Of a stretch of DNA of 64,000 bases, positions 55,680 to 64,000 are shown in pieces. Under the pieces are notes generated by a model that did not search any database, had not been told where the DNA came from, and was given only the letters and a program-made list of their open reading frames with translations. The position numbers and the translations under genes are program-made. How positions within the stretch are numbered: the first letter of the stretch is position 1; the number at the start of each line of letters is the position of its first letter. The DNA lies in NCBI RefSeq assembly GCF_015350805.1, contig NZ_JADKSG010000001.1:372001-436000 (forward strand). Direction: 5' to 3'. The DNA is from Herbiconiux sp. VKM Ac-1786. GTDB taxonomy: Bacteria > Actinomycetota > Actinomycetes > Actinomycetales > Microbacteriaceae.

Positions 55680-56837
55680 TCAGCTGCTGCGTGTGACGCA
55701 GACGACGAGCGCCGTCGCAATGGCAGTGAGCCCCTCGCCCCGCCCGACGGAGCCGAGCCCGTCGGTCGTGGTCGCCGAGACGCTCACGGGGGCTCCGAGC
55801 ACGGCCGACAGCAGCGCGTCGGCCTCGGCCTTCCGCGGCGAGAAGCGCGGACGGTTGCCGATCAGCTGCACCGAGACGTTGCCGACCGTGAAGCCCTCGT
55901 CCGCGAGGATCCGGCGCGTGCGGCGGAGGAAGACCTCGCCGTGCGCGCCCGCCAGCTCGGGGTCGGCCGTGCCGAAGCGGCTGCCGAGGTCGCCGAGGCC
56001 GCTCGCGCCGAGCAGGGCGTCGCAGATGGCGTGCGCCACGACGTCGCCGTCGCTGTGCCCCGAGAGGCCCCGCTCCCCCGGCCAGAACAGGCCGGCGAGC
56101 CAGAGCTCCTCGCCCTCGTCGGCCGAGAACGCGTGGGCGTCGACGCCGACGCCGGTGCGCACGGCCGGGAGGCTCCGCCGAAGCAGGTCCTCGGCGCGGC
56201 CGAGGTCGTCGGCCGTGGTGATCTTGAACGAGCGGCCGTCGCCGGCCACCACGGAGACGGGGTGCCCGGCCTCGCGCAGCAGGGCGGCGTCGTCGGTGAA
56301 GTCGCCCGCCGCGAGCCGATAGGCCTCGACCAGCTGATCGAGCGGGAAGCCCTGGGGCGTCTGCACGGCGGTGAGGGTGGAGCGGTCGATCGTGTCGCGC
56401 ACGGTGCCGTCGGCGGCGACGCCCTTGATGGTGTCGGTGACCGGCAGCCCCGGGATGACGCCGTGACCGGTCTGCCGCACGGCGGCGACCACCCGGTCGA
56501 AGACCTCGGGTGGGGTGAAGGCGCGGGCCGCGTCGTGCACCAGCACGATCTCGGTGCCCTCGGGCACGACCGCGAGCCCGGCGGTGACCGACTGCTGACG
56601 GGTGCCGCCGCCCGCGACGACCCGGGCGTCGAGCCCGGCGGCCGTCTCGGCGACCAGCGCTTCGGGCACGACGACCACGATCGACGCCGCCTCGGCCATG
56701 CCGCGCACCGAGTCGAGCGAGCGCGACAGGATGGTGCGGCCGCCGATCTCGACGAAGGCCTTGGGCCGGTTGAGCCCGAGTCGCGTGCCTGAGCCGGCCG
56801 CGACGACGACGACCGCGACCGAGGGGGTGCCCGGCAC
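55680..56837 (-). CDS. ispDF: Bifunctional IspD/IspF (MEP-pathway fusion)
   Basis: The 385-residue protein joins two enzymes. Residues 1-225 are IspD ([41 protein letters not shown]), 2-C-methyl-D-erythritol 4-phosphate cytidylyltransferase. Residues ~228-385 are IspF ([11 protein letters not shown] with zinc Asp/His, [27 protein letters not shown]), MEcPP synthase. The fusion skips the intermediate IspE step and is seen in several actinobacteria. Both active sites appear complete. It starts two bases after the carD stop, so it shares the CarD transcript. Confidence 0.96.
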   Translation of the reverse strand: MPGTPSVAVVVVAAGSGTRLGLNRPKAFVEIGGRTILSRSLDSVRGMAEAASIVVVVPEALVAETAAGLDARVVAGGGTRQQSVTAGLAVVPEGTEIVLVHDAARAFTPPEVFDRVVAAVRQTGHGVIPGLPVTDTIKGVAADGTVRDTIDRSTLTAVQTPQGFPLDQLVEAYRLAAGDFTDDAALLREAGHPVSVVAGDGRSFKITTADDLGRAEDLLRRSLPAVRTGVGVDAHAFSADEGEELWLAGLFWPGERGLSGHSDGDVVAHAICDALLGASGLGDLGSRFGTADPELAGAHGEVFLRRTRRILADEGFTVGNVSVQLIGNRPRFSPRKAEADALLSAVLGAPVSVSATTTDGLGSVGRGEGLTAIATALVVCVTRSS

Positions 56838-56839
56838 TG

Positions 56840-57322
56840 CTAGGAGGCCAGGACCTCGTCGAGGACGAGCGACGCCTTCTCCTCGTCGGTCTTCTCGGCG
56901 AGCGCGAGCTCGGAGATGAGGATCTGACGGGCCTTCGCGAGCATTCGCTTCTCGCCGGCCGAGAGCCCGCGATCCTGATCGCGGCGCCAGAGGTCGCGCA
57001 CGACCTCGCTGACCTTGATGACGTCGCCGGAGGCGAGCTTCTCGAGGTTGGCCTTGTACCGGCGCGACCAGTTGGTGGGCTCCTCGGTGAAGGGAGCGCG
57101 CAGCACCTCGAACACCTTGTCGAGGCCCTCGCGGCCGATGACGTCACGCACGCCGACCAGGTCGACGTTCTCGGCGGGCACCTCGATGGTCAGATCGCCC
57201 TGCGTGACACGGAGCTTCAGGTAGATCTTCTCTTCGCCCTTGATGACCCGGGTCTTCACCTCGGAGATCGTTGCGGCTCCGTGGTGGGGGTAAACGACAG
57301 TCTCGCCGACCTCAAAAAGCAT
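56840..57322 (-). CDS. carD: CarD-family RNA-polymerase-binding transcription factor
   Basis: The 160-residue protein has the N-terminal RNAP-interaction Tudor-like domain ([40 protein letters not shown]) and the helical DNA-binding domain, with the minor-groove Trp in [18 protein letters not shown] and the R-D-L-W-R-R segment. It binds the RNAP beta subunit and stabilises open promoter complexes, especially at rRNA and core promoters. It is first in the run carD-ispDF-cysS-rlmB. Confidence 0.97.
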   Translation of the reverse strand: MLFEVGETVVYPHHGAATISEVKTRVIKGEEKIYLKLRVTQGDLTIEVPAENVDLVGVRDVIGREGLDKVFEVLRAPFTEEPTNWSRRYKANLEKLASGDVIKVSEVVRDLWRRDQDRGLSAGEKRMLAKARQILISELALAEKTDEEKASLVLDEVLAS

Positions 57323-57448
57323 GTATGGATGTCCTTCCGTGACCTCTAGGATACCACAGCGGGCATGTACTAAGGGTGTCCTAACCAGCCCCTCCCCGCC
57401 GCCGCGTTGTAGGGTGAAGTCAAAGCGTCTACGCCTCTGGAGGGTCTT

Positions 57449-58045
57449 GTGAGAGCTCGGTTCGCGGCATCCGTTCTGACGGCCGCACTCGTCGTCACCG
57501 GTACGGCCGGGTGCGCCTTCATCACGCCCCAGGTGACCGGTGAGATCAAGCAGGTCACCGACGGCGTCAACACCACAATCGGCGACGTCGACGTGCGCAA
57601 CGCGACGCTGATCAGCGACACCGGCGAGCTCGCCAGCCTGCTGGTCTCGTTCGTCAACAACACCGACCAGCAGCAGTCGGTCACGGTGCAGTACGAGGAC
57701 GGCTCGACCGGTGAGCGCGTCTCCCAGGAGGTCGAGCTCGACGGCGACGCCGACAACGTCGGCACCATCACGAGCTTCGGCGGCAGCGACTCCGAGCAGA
57801 TCCTGCTCGAGAACGTCACGGCGCCCGGGAGCCTGTTCCCCGTCTACTTCCAGTACGGCGACACCGAGGGCGAGCAGATCATGGTGCCCGTGCTGAACAC
57901 CTCGCTGCCCGAGTACGAGGGCCTGGCGCCCACCGCGACGCCCACGCCGACCCCCACCGTCGCGCTGCCGACCCCGACCGTGGTGCCGACCCCGGCCCCG
58001 ACCGGCACCGCCGACGAGACCGAGCAGAGCCCCGAGGGCGAGTAG
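57449..58045 (+). CDS. Secreted lipoprotein of unknown function
   Basis: From the GTG at 57449 the product has 198 residues. The signal peptide ([20 protein letters not shown]) ends at a lipobox T-A-G-C with Cys near residue 22. The middle ([20 protein letters not shown]..., about 48-150) reads as a beta-sandwich similar to copper-chaperone-like or DNA-binding lipoprotein folds. A Thr/Pro-rich tail ([20 protein letters not shown]) ends the chain. It is divergent from carD and convergent with regX3. I do not assign a function. Confidence 0.75.
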   Translation: MRARFAASVLTAALVVTGTAGCAFITPQVTGEIKQVTDGVNTTIGDVDVRNATLISDTGELASLLVSFVNNTDQQQSVTVQYEDGSTGERVSQEVELDGDADNVGTITSFGGSDSEQILLENVTAPGSLFPVYFQYGDTEGEQIMVPVLNTSLPEYEGLAPTATPTPTPTVALPTPTVVPTPAPTGTADETEQSPEGE

Positions 58046-58068
58046 CCCCCAGGGCCCGCCCGTGAGGC

Positions 58069-58749
58069 CTAGGCCTCGAAGCGGTAGCCGAGCCCGCGCA
58101 CGGTCACGAGCAGCGTCGGCTCCGACGGCGTCTTCTCGATCTTCGAGCGGATGCGCTTGATGTGCACGTCGAGCGTCTTGGTGTCCCCGAAGTAGTCGGA
58201 GCCCCAGACCCGGTCGATCAGCTGCCCGCGGGTGAGCACGCGCCCGGCGTTCCGCAGCAGCAGCTCGAGCAGCTCGAATTCCTTCAGCGGCATGGAGACC
58301 TCGGTGCCGTCGACCGCGACCGTGTGCCGCTCGACGTCCATCGACACCGGGCCGGCCTTGAGCATCGGCTCGGCGGCGTCGAGCACCTCCAGCTGACGCC
58401 GCATGACGGCACGGATGCGCGCCAGCAGCTCCCGCGTCGAGTACGGCTTGGTGACGTAGTCGTCGGCGCCGAGCTCCAGGCCCACGACGATGTCGATCTC
58501 CGAGTCCTTCGCCGTCAGCATGATGATCGGCACCGAGGAGCGGGTGCGGATCTCACGGCAGACCTCGGTGCCCGGGATGCCGGGGATCATCAGGTCGAGC
58601 AGGATGATGTCGACGCCGCCGCGGTCGAACTCGCTGAGCGCGCTCGGGCCGTCGGGGGCGACGGTCACGCCGTACCCCTCGCGACGCAGCAGGTAGCTGA
58701 GCGGCTCGCTCAGCGCGGCCTCGTCTTCGACCAGCAGGATGTGGGTCAT
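58069..58749 (-). CDS. regX3: Response regulator RegX3 (PhoB-like)
   Basis: The 226-residue OmpR-family regulator has a receiver domain ([20 protein letters not shown]; phospho-Asp in [13 protein letters not shown]; Thr in [12 protein letters not shown]; Lys in [13 protein letters not shown]) and a winged helix ([38 protein letters not shown]). Genes for a SenX3-like kinase and PhoU flank it, identifying the phosphate-response system. It overlaps senX3 by four bases. It should activate phosphate-scavenging genes under Pi limitation. Confidence 0.95.
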   Translation of the reverse strand: MTHILLVEDEAALSEPLSYLLRREGYGVTVAPDGPSALSEFDRGGVDIILLDLMIPGIPGTEVCREIRTRSSVPIIMLTAKDSEIDIVVGLELGADDYVTKPYSTRELLARIRAVMRRQLEVLDAAEPMLKAGPVSMDVERHTVAVDGTEVSMPLKEFELLELLLRNAGRVLTRGQLIDRVWGSDYFGDTKTLDVHIKRIRSKIEKTPSEPTLLVTVRGLGYRFEA

Positions 58750-59900
58750 CGCTTCTCTCCTTGCAGGGCGGCTGCGGAGTTCGAGGCCTCCGGCAGCCGG
58801 ATGGTGAACGTCGAGCCCTGGCCGATCTGCGACCAGGCCCGGATGTCGCCGCCGTGGTTCTGCACCACGTGCTTGACGATGCTGAGGCCGAGTCCGGTGC
58901 CGCCCGTGTTGCGCGAGCGCGCCTGGTCGACCCGGAAGAAGCGCTCGAAGACACGGGGCAGGTCGTCCTCGGGGATGCCGATGCCCTGATCGGTGATTGA
59001 GAGCTCGACGACCCCCTCCTCCAGCCGCACGCCGATGCCGATGCGCGAGCCGTCGGGCGAGTACTGGATGGCGTTGGCGATGAGGTTGTTCACCGCGAGG
59101 GTGAGCAGCGTCTCGTCGCCGTCGATGACGACGTGCTTCTTGCCGCCGACCGCGAGGGTCATGCCCCGGGCGTCGGCCGCGACGTGGTTCTGGTCGACCG
59201 CGTTCGAGATGATGCCGTCGAGTTCGAGGCGCTTCGCGGTGCTCAGCACATCCGTCGCCTGCAAGCGTGACAGCTCGATGATCTCGCGGGTGATCTGGGA
59301 GAGCCGGGTGGCCTCGGTGCCCATGCGCCTGGCGAAGCGGCGCACCTGCTCCGGGTCGTCGGAGGCCGGCTCGAGCGCCTCGGCGAGCAGCGAGATCGCG
59401 CCGATCGGCGTCTTCAGCTCGTGGCTGATGTTGGCGATGAAGTCCCGCCGGGTCTCCTCGAGACGATACGAGTCGGTGCGGTCGTCGGCGAGCACCACGA
59501 CGTAGCGGCTGCCCAGCCTGGCGACGCGCACGTCGAGGTGGATCAGGGCCTCGCCGAAGGGTCCGCGGGCCAGGGTGATCTCCTGTTTGACGGGCTCGCC
59601 CGTGCGCCGCACGCGGGCGACGAGCTGGTCGATCTCCGGATGCACGAGCACCTGGTTCGACACGAGGCCGTACGTGTAGGCGGCCGACGAGGCCTTCACG
59701 ACGTTGTTCGAGGGGTCGAGCACGAGCCCCGCCGACTCGATCGCGTCGATCACCTGATCGACGCCGTCGGGGACGGCACTCGAGGTCGCCGCGACGGCAT
59801 CGCTCCCGCGCCGCTCGGCGACGTGCAGGAGGGCCATGAAACCTGCTCCGACGACCAGGCCGAGTGCCACGGACAACAGCACCAACCAGCCTGTTTCCAT
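58746..59900 (-). CDS. senX3: Phosphate-sensing histidine kinase SenX3
   Basis: The ATG at 59900 gives 384 residues; longer frames to 60695 run through the phoU gene and are rejected. One N-terminal membrane span (GWLVLLSVALGLVVGAGFMA), a PAS-like domain (about 60-150), a DHp helix with His in FIANISHELKTPIGAISLLA, and HATPase boxes (VNNLIANAIQYSPD, ITDQGIGIPEDD, NTGGTGLGLSIV) follow. Its stop overlaps the regX3 start (ATGA). It is divergent from phoU. Confidence 0.95.
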   Translation of the reverse strand: METGWLVLLSVALGLVVGAGFMALLHVAERRGSDAVAATSSAVPDGVDQVIDAIESAGLVLDPSNNVVKASSAAYTYGLVSNQVLVHPEIDQLVARVRRTGEPVKQEITLARGPFGEALIHLDVRVARLGSRYVVVLADDRTDSYRLEETRRDFIANISHELKTPIGAISLLAEALEPASDDPEQVRRFARRMGTEATRLSQITREIIELSRLQATDVLSTAKRLELDGIISNAVDQNHVAADARGMTLAVGGKKHVVIDGDETLLTLAVNNLIANAIQYSPDGSRIGIGVRLEEGVVELSITDQGIGIPEDDLPRVFERFFRVDQARSRNTGGTGLGLSIVKHVVQNHGGDIRAWSQIGQGSTFTIRLPEASNSAAALQGEKR

Positions 59901-60107
59901 GCTGACTACACTAGTGAGTCCGATCGGGGCCAGACTGAGGTCGGGGGCCGCAGCGGCTTCGCTTCGGCGACTGTTCAACTGACCGGCACCTGACGTTAAC
60001 CTCCCCCCGGGAGGATGGATCCGTCGCCTGCCGATCGCGGCGGTGCGCCGCGCGCACGCGTGGTCCATGTCCGACGTGTCCGCCGTACCCAAGAAAGGAC
60101 CACACGC

Positions 60108-60764
60108 ATGCGTGAGGTATTCCAGCAAGAGCTGCGCGAGGTTCAGGATCGTCTCGTCGAGATCTCCGAGCTCGTGACCATCGCCATCACGAACGCCACC
60201 GCGGCGTTCAACGAGTCGAACGTCACCCTGGCCGAGAAGGTCATCGCCGAGGACCCCAAGATCGACGCCCTGGCCTCGAGCCTGGACGAGCTGGCCATCA
60301 ACATCCTCGCGCTGCAGCAGCCCGTCGCCCGCGACCTGCGCATCGTCGTGACCGCCCTGCGGGTGAGCGCCTCGCTCGAGCGGATGGGCGACATCGCCGA
60401 GCACATCGCCCAGCTGGCGCGCTACCGCTACCCCGACAAGGTCGTGAAGAAGAGCCTTCGCCAGACCTTCGCCGAGATGGGCCGGCTCGACGTCGAGATC
60501 GCGAAGAAGCTCACCGTGCTGCTGAAGACCGAAGACCTGGCGCTCGCCGACGAGATGCGCAACGACGACGACGCGATCGACGAGCTGCACGTCAGCGTCT
60601 TCGACGCGGTGCTCGGCGCGCACTGGAAGGGCGAGGCGGTCGACACGGTCGACGTCACCCTCGCCAGCCGGTACCACGAGCGCTTCGCCGACCACGCGGT
60701 CTCGATCGCCAAGAAGGTGCAGTACCTCGCCACCGGCGAGTGGGTCGGCTCCTCCAACCCCTGA
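60108..60764 (+). CDS. phoU: Phosphate-signalling protein PhoU
   Basis: The 218-residue all-helical protein has two PhoU three-helix repeats, with the metal-cluster patterns ERMGDIAEHIAQLARYRY (residues ~91-108) and HERFADHAVSIAKKVQYL (~190-207). It links the Pst transporter state to SenX3 and represses the Pho response when phosphate is plentiful. It lies divergently from senX3 across a 207-base spacer that should hold both promoters. A bidirectional terminator follows. Confidence 0.96.
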   Translation: MREVFQQELREVQDRLVEISELVTIAITNATAAFNESNVTLAEKVIAEDPKIDALASSLDELAINILALQQPVARDLRIVVTALRVSASLERMGDIAEHIAQLARYRYPDKVVKKSLRQTFAEMGRLDVEIAKKLTVLLKTEDLALADEMRNDDDAIDELHVSVFDAVLGAHWKGEAVDTVDVTLASRYHERFADHAVSIAKKVQYLATGEWVGSSNP

Positions 60765-60796
60765 GTCGGACGACGCTGATTCACCGTCCGTTCACG

Positions 60797-60835
60797 GAAG
60801 AAGCCCCGGCCGCATCAGCGGGCCGGGGCTTCTTC
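60797..60835. terminator. Bidirectional terminator between phoU and gpmA
   Basis: GAAGAAGCCCCGGCC (60797-60811) and its exact complement at 60821-60835 form a 15-bp stem with a 9-base loop. The AT-containing outer pairs give TTCTTC on either strand, serving the convergent phoU and gpmA genes. Confidence 0.9.
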
Positions 60836-60857
60836 GTGTCCGAGCGGGGCTCGGGGG

Positions 60858-61610
60858 CTACTTCTTGCCCTGGGCGGCGACCGCGGCGGCGCCCGCGGCG
60901 GCGGCTTCGGGGTCGAGGTACTCGGCCGGCCCGACGGGCACGAACGACTCGTCGAGACGGTAGACGAGCGGGATGCCCGTGGGGATGTTCAGCTCGGCGA
61001 TGTCGTCGTCGCTGATGCCGTCGAGGTGCTTCACGAGGGCGCGCAGCGAGTTGCCGTGCGCGGTGACGAGCACGGTCTTGCCGAGGGCGAGGTCGCCCGT
61101 GATGTCGCTCTCCCAGTAGGGCAGCATGCGGTCGATGACGTCCTTCAGGCACTCCGTGCGGGGCACGGCGTCGCCGAGGTCGGCGTAGCGCGGGTCGCCG
61201 ACCTGCGAGTACTGGTCGTCGTCGGCGATGGGGGGCGGCGGCACGTCGAAGGAGCGGCGCCAGGTCTGGAACTGCTCGGGGCCGTACTCGGCGAGCGTCT
61301 GCGCCTTGTCCTTGCCCTGCAGGGCGCCGTAGTGACGCTCGTTCAGGCGCCAGGACCGCTTGACGTCGACCCAGAGGCGGTCGGCCACCTCGAGCGCGAG
61401 GTCGGCGGTCTGGATCGCGCGGGTCAGGCGCGAGGTGTACAGCACGTCGGGCAGCAGCCCCGACTCGGCGAGCAGCTCGCCGGCGCGCTTGGCCTCGGCG
61501 ACGCCCTGCTCGCTGAGCTTCACGTCGACCCAGCCGGTGAACAGGTTCTTCTGGTTCCAGTCGCTGTTGCCGTGGCGCAGCAGGATGAGGGTGTAGGGCT
61601 CTGTTGGCAT
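60858..61610 (-). CDS. gpmA: 2,3-bisphosphoglycerate-dependent phosphoglycerate mutase
   Basis: The 250-residue enzyme shows the catalytic R-H-G-N-S-D-W-N near the N-terminus ([20 protein letters not shown]), the Glu segment [18 protein letters not shown], and the second His in [17 protein letters not shown]. It interconverts 3- and 2-phosphoglycerate in glycolysis. The chain has a short Ala-rich tail ([15 protein letters not shown]) beyond the fold. Actinobacterial dPGMs are of this size. Confidence 0.96.
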   Translation of the reverse strand: MPTEPYTLILLRHGNSDWNQKNLFTGWVDVKLSEQGVAEAKRAGELLAESGLLPDVLYTSRLTRAIQTADLALEVADRLWVDVKRSWRLNERHYGALQGKDKAQTLAEYGPEQFQTWRRSFDVPPPPIADDDQYSQVGDPRYADLGDAVPRTECLKDVIDRMLPYWESDITGDLALGKTVLVTAHGNSLRALVKHLDGISDDDIAELNIPTGIPLVYRLDESFVPVGPAEYLDPEAAAAGAAAVAAQGKK

Positions 61611-61618
61611 GGGTCCAT

Positions 61619-61650
61619 CCTATCCAGGGGGCTCGGCCTATCCAGGGGGC
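61619..61650. repeat. Two 14-base direct repeats upstream of gpmA
   Basis: CCTATCCAGGGGGC occurs at 61619-61632 and 61637-61650, an 18-base period. It lies in the short divergent spacer between gpmA and a methyltransferase gene, so it could bind a regulator of either. Confidence 0.6.
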
Positions 61651-61684
61651 CCGGGCGGGCATCCGCTCGTGCTTGGATGGTGGC

Positions 61685-62497
61685 ATGCCGATCGGTGCCG
61701 TCACCCGGGGAACGACCGGCACCAACCGTCTGCGTCGCGTCGACCGCTTCATCGGCACCCTGCCCGTGCTCCGGCAGAGCGACGATCCGCTGGTGGTCGA
61801 CCTCGGCTACGGCGCGAGCGGGGTCACCGCGTTCGAGCTGCAGGCCCGGCTCGCGGGCATCCGGCCCGAGGTCGAGGTGATCGGCTTCGAGATCGCGCCC
61901 GAACGGGTCGCCACCGCCACCGCTCAGCTCAAGGACGTGCGCGACGGCCGTACCCCGTTCGACCGCGACGCCCGGGTGTCGTTCGCCGTCGGCGGCTTCG
62001 AGGTGCCGCTGCCGGCGGGGCGCGACGCCGCGGTCATCCGCGCGTTCAACGTGCTGCGCCAGTACGACGAGAGCGCGGTGCCCGATGCCTGGCAGCGGAT
62101 GCTCGGCCGCCTGCAGCCCGGTGGGCGCCTCGTCGAGGGCACCTGCAACGAGGTCGGCCGGGTGGCGAGCTGGGTCACGCTCGCGCCGGAGGGGCCGGAG
62201 AGCTTCACGGTGTCGTTGCGGCTGGCGGAGCTCGAGCATCCGTCGATCGTCGCGGAGCGACTGCCCAAGGCGCTGATCCACCGCAACGTGCCCGGCGAGA
62301 AGGTGCACCGCTTCCTGGCCGACCTCGACCGCTTCTGGCAGCACAACGCCGCGCTCGGCAGCTACGGGCCGGTGCAGCGCTGGGTCGCGACGGTCGGCGC
62401 GATGGCCGTCGCCGGCTGGTCGGTGCGCACGCCGAAGCGCCGGCAGCGACTGGGCGAGCTCACCGTCGACTGGGCCGACGTGGCTCCCCTGGCCTGA
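61685..62497 (+). CDS. Class I SAM-dependent methyltransferase-like protein
   Basis: From the ATG at 61685 the product is 270 residues. The SAM-binding motif I is PLVVDLGYGASGVTAFEL (about residues 38-55), followed by an acidic second strand (EVEVIGFEIAPERVATA) and a later LQPGGRLVEGTCNEVGRVAS that matches post-motif III. The C-terminal third is more diverged. It is divergent from gpmA. The substrate is not evident. Confidence 0.78.
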   Translation: MPIGAVTRGTTGTNRLRRVDRFIGTLPVLRQSDDPLVVDLGYGASGVTAFELQARLAGIRPEVEVIGFEIAPERVATATAQLKDVRDGRTPFDRDARVSFAVGGFEVPLPAGRDAAVIRAFNVLRQYDESAVPDAWQRMLGRLQPGGRLVEGTCNEVGRVASWVTLAPEGPESFTVSLRLAELEHPSIVAERLPKALIHRNVPGEKVHRFLADLDRFWQHNAALGSYGPVQRWVATVGAMAVAGWSVRTPKRRQRLGELTVDWADVAPLA

Positions 62498-62503
62498 GCC
62501 GTC

Positions 62504-62932
62504 CTACTTGATCGGGAGCTCGATCTCCTGGTCGCCGACGCGCACGGTGAGGGGCTCGGCGGTGGTGACGTCGTCAGGCGTCCAGAACACCGAGGTGTGG
62601 GGCACGAAGTCCATGGTGCAGGGGCCGCTCGAGATGGGGCGGGTGGTGATCTCGACCACGTTGCCCTCGTTCTCGGGCTCGACCACGTCGATGCGCGAGC
62701 CGACCACGGGGCAGCTCGAGCTGCCCGAGATGGCCACGGCGATCTGCGAGCCCTCCTGCAGCCAGAAGGCCTGCAGACCCTGGTCGGCGCCGCCCTCGGA
62801 CTCGGTGGCGATCTCCTCCTCGTCGGGGAGGCCGGAGAAGTTCTGGGTGGGACCGGTCTCGGTGCACCCGGTCAGCACGAACGCGAAGGCGGTGGCGACG
62901 AGAACGGCGGGAACGAGCTTTCGCATCTGCAT
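62504..62932 (-). CDS. Putative lipoprotein, 142 residues
   Basis: The signal peptide (RKLVPAVLVATAFAFVLTG) ends in lipobox L-T-G-C with the lipidated Cys near residue 23. The mature part is acidic (SGLPDEEEIATESEGGAD) then beta-rich, with a Cys pair (SSSCPVVGSR and SSGPCTMDFVPH) probably forming a disulfide. No family is recognised. It ends six bases after the convergent methyltransferase gene. It sits 27 bases beyond the FUSC-type gene on the same strand, so the two may be co-transcribed. Confidence 0.75.
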   Translation of the reverse strand: MQMRKLVPAVLVATAFAFVLTGCTETGPTQNFSGLPDEEEIATESEGGADQGLQAFWLQEGSQIAVAISGSSSCPVVGSRIDVVEPENEGNVVEITTRPISSGPCTMDFVPHTSVFWTPDDVTTAEPLTVRVGDQEIELPIK

Positions 62933-62959
62933 GGCTCTACGGTATCGAATCCGCGGGCC

Positions 62960-64000
62960 TCACGTGGTGATGTCGGGCAGGGTGCGCCGGGCCTCCTCGA
63001 GGGGCATGCCGCTGGCCGCCAGGAGATCGAGCACGAGCGGCCGGATGGACAGCACGAGCGCCGCCTCGGCGAAGGGCTGACCCGGCGTCAGCACCCGCGG
63101 GTCGAGCCGGATGGCGACGAGCACGAGGCTCTGCCGCACCACGGGCCGCAGCTCCGGCCGGTCGATGCTCTGCCCGAGCAGGGCGGTGGCGCTGAGGACC
63201 GCCGCGAGCAGCTCGGCCAGCTCGGGGCGCGGATGCCCGTCGCCCAGCACGCTCAGCCGCCGGCTGATGACGCGGAGGTTCCGCGCCGCGTGGTCGAGGT
63301 GCAGCTGCATCGTCTGCAGCTCGGCCAGCTCGGCCCGGTGCCGCCGGAGGAACGGCGAGATGCGCGCGATGGCGACGGCCGAGTCGAGCGAGCCACGCCA
63401 CTGCTCCACGAGCACCTGCGTGCCGCGGGCCCGGCTGAGCACGAGCTCCGCGGTGTGCTGGTCGCCGATCCGCAGCACGGTGACGAGCGAGGACAGGATG
63501 GCGGTGAATGCGGCGAAGAACTTCAGCCCCTCGCGGCGGGCCGCCCGGCGCGGGTCCCGCGGGATGAGCGCGGTGCAGGCCAGTGCGACGAGTCCGCCGA
63601 GCACCGCGTCGACGGTGCGGGTGAAGGGCCCGCCGGCGGGCACCGGCATCAGGGAGACGAGCGAGGCCTGCACGGCGGCGAGGATCGGCAGCCCCGGCAC
63701 CGGCGACAGGAACCGGGTGACCGTGAGCGCCACCAGCACCGTCACGGCGAACTGCCAGAGCCCCTGGCCGGCCAGGAGCAGGATGACCTCGCTGAGCGCG
63801 ATGCCGACGGTCATCGCCACGGCCGTCTCGGCGACGCGGCGCGGCCGCGCGTCGAGCACCAGCCCGAGACTCGACAGCGTCACCGTCACGGCTGCGATCG
63901 GGTACGGGTGGGCGAGCACGAAGTGGGCGAGCGCGTAGGCGATCGTGACGGCGACGGCGAGCTGCAGCAGCGCGGGTCCGCTCGCGACGGTGCGCTCGGC
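62960..64000 (-). CDS. FUSC / aromatic-acid-exporter-type membrane protein, 5' end outside the window
   Basis: The minus-strand frame is open from 62960 to the window edge, so the true start lies beyond 64000. The visible part begins ERTVASGPALLQLAVAVTIA and has about six membrane spans (VAMTVGIALSEVILLLAGQG, FAVTVLVALTVTRFL, AVLGGLVALACTALIP), with Pro/Arg turns R-P-R-R and R-D-P-R-R-A-A-R-R, then a cytoplasmic helical domain (AELAELQTMQLHLDHAARNL). This matches FUSC-family proteins, thought to export aromatic acids or toxic weak acids. A GTG at 63919 is internal and not the start. Confidence 0.8.
   Translation of the reverse strand, partial: AERTVASGPALLQLAVAVTIAYALAHFVLAHPYPIAAVTVTLSSLGLVLDARPRRVAETAVAMTVGIALSEVILLLAGQGLWQFAVTVLVALTVTRFLSPVPGLPILAAVQASLVSLMPVPAGGPFTRTVDAVLGGLVALACTALIPRDPRRAARREGLKFFAAFTAILSSLVTVLRIGDQHTAELVLSRARGTQVLVEQWRGSLDSAVAIARISPFLRRHRAELAELQTMQLHLDHAARNLRVISRRLSVLGDGHPRPELAELLAAVLSATALLGQSIDRPELRPVVRQSLVLVAIRLDPRVLTPGQPFAEAALVLSIRPLVLDLLAASGMPLEEARRTLPDITT

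Noticed and set aside
58746-60695. Long minus-strand reading of SenX3 (649 residues)
   Set aside because: The extra N-terminal part is the antisense of phoU; the ATG at 59900 followed by a membrane span is the normal start.

Overview
The window is a GC-rich actinobacterial chromosome segment. Several markers point to Microbacteriaceae or close relatives: HrcA-type CIRCE operators before groEL, CarD followed by a fused IspD-IspF, SenX3-RegX3 divergent from PhoU, an XPB-type helicase pair, DUF3027 beside a cold-shock protein, DUF3263, a DUF4032 kinase beside a UgpC-like ATPase, and a DUF222-HNH gene. The family assignment is an inference from gene content and order.

Layout. 1-7.7 kb: polyamine-type catabolism and uptake, with a partial aldehyde dehydrogenase, a PuuB-like FAD oxidase, an MGT-type glycosyltransferase, a TetR regulator and a PotABCD-like ABC transporter. 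7.8-10.1 kb: an APH-fold sugar kinase overlapping a SIS-domain protein, probably amino-sugar metabolism. 10.5-11.4 kb: two overlapping crcB genes for a two-subunit fluoride channel.

11.5-27.9 kb is a visibly more AT-rich integrated island. It is bounded by an exact 24-bp direct repeat that coincides with the 3' end of tRNA-Arg(CCT). Matching TGTGGGCA repeat pairs lie just inside both ends, and its tyrosine integrase is broken by a stop codon and a frameshift. The cargo looks like conflict/defence genes: (i) a minus-strand operon with translational overlaps, encoding an SMC/RecF-like ATPase, a soluble GHKL histidine kinase and a receiver domain fused to an APH-like kinase; (ii) divergently, two very large STAND-type NTPases, each with a restriction-nuclease-like N-terminal domain; (iii) an AbiEi/AbiEii-type toxin-antitoxin pair. 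A spacer before the integrase carries a very long hairpin and a second perfect 16-bp hairpin. The first two modules are the best candidates here for an undescribed system.

28-64 kb returns to core chromosome: a TetR-regulated oxidoreductase, HNH nuclease, NlpC/P60 hydrolase, DtxR-family regulator, SerC, DUF3027/cold-shock pair, XPB helicase pair, a two-component system whose kinase has a large linker insertion, DUF222-HNH, GroEL with two CIRCE elements, CspA, LytR_C protein, MsrB, nitroreductase-like protein, MFS exporter, tRNA-Thr, DsbA-like protein, UgpC-like ATPase, DUF4032 kinase, RlmB, CysS, IspDF, CarD, RegX3/SenX3, PhoU, phosphoglycerate mutase, a methyltransferase, lipoproteins and an incomplete FUSC-type membrane protein. 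All calls come from reading sequence and motifs; no database search was run.
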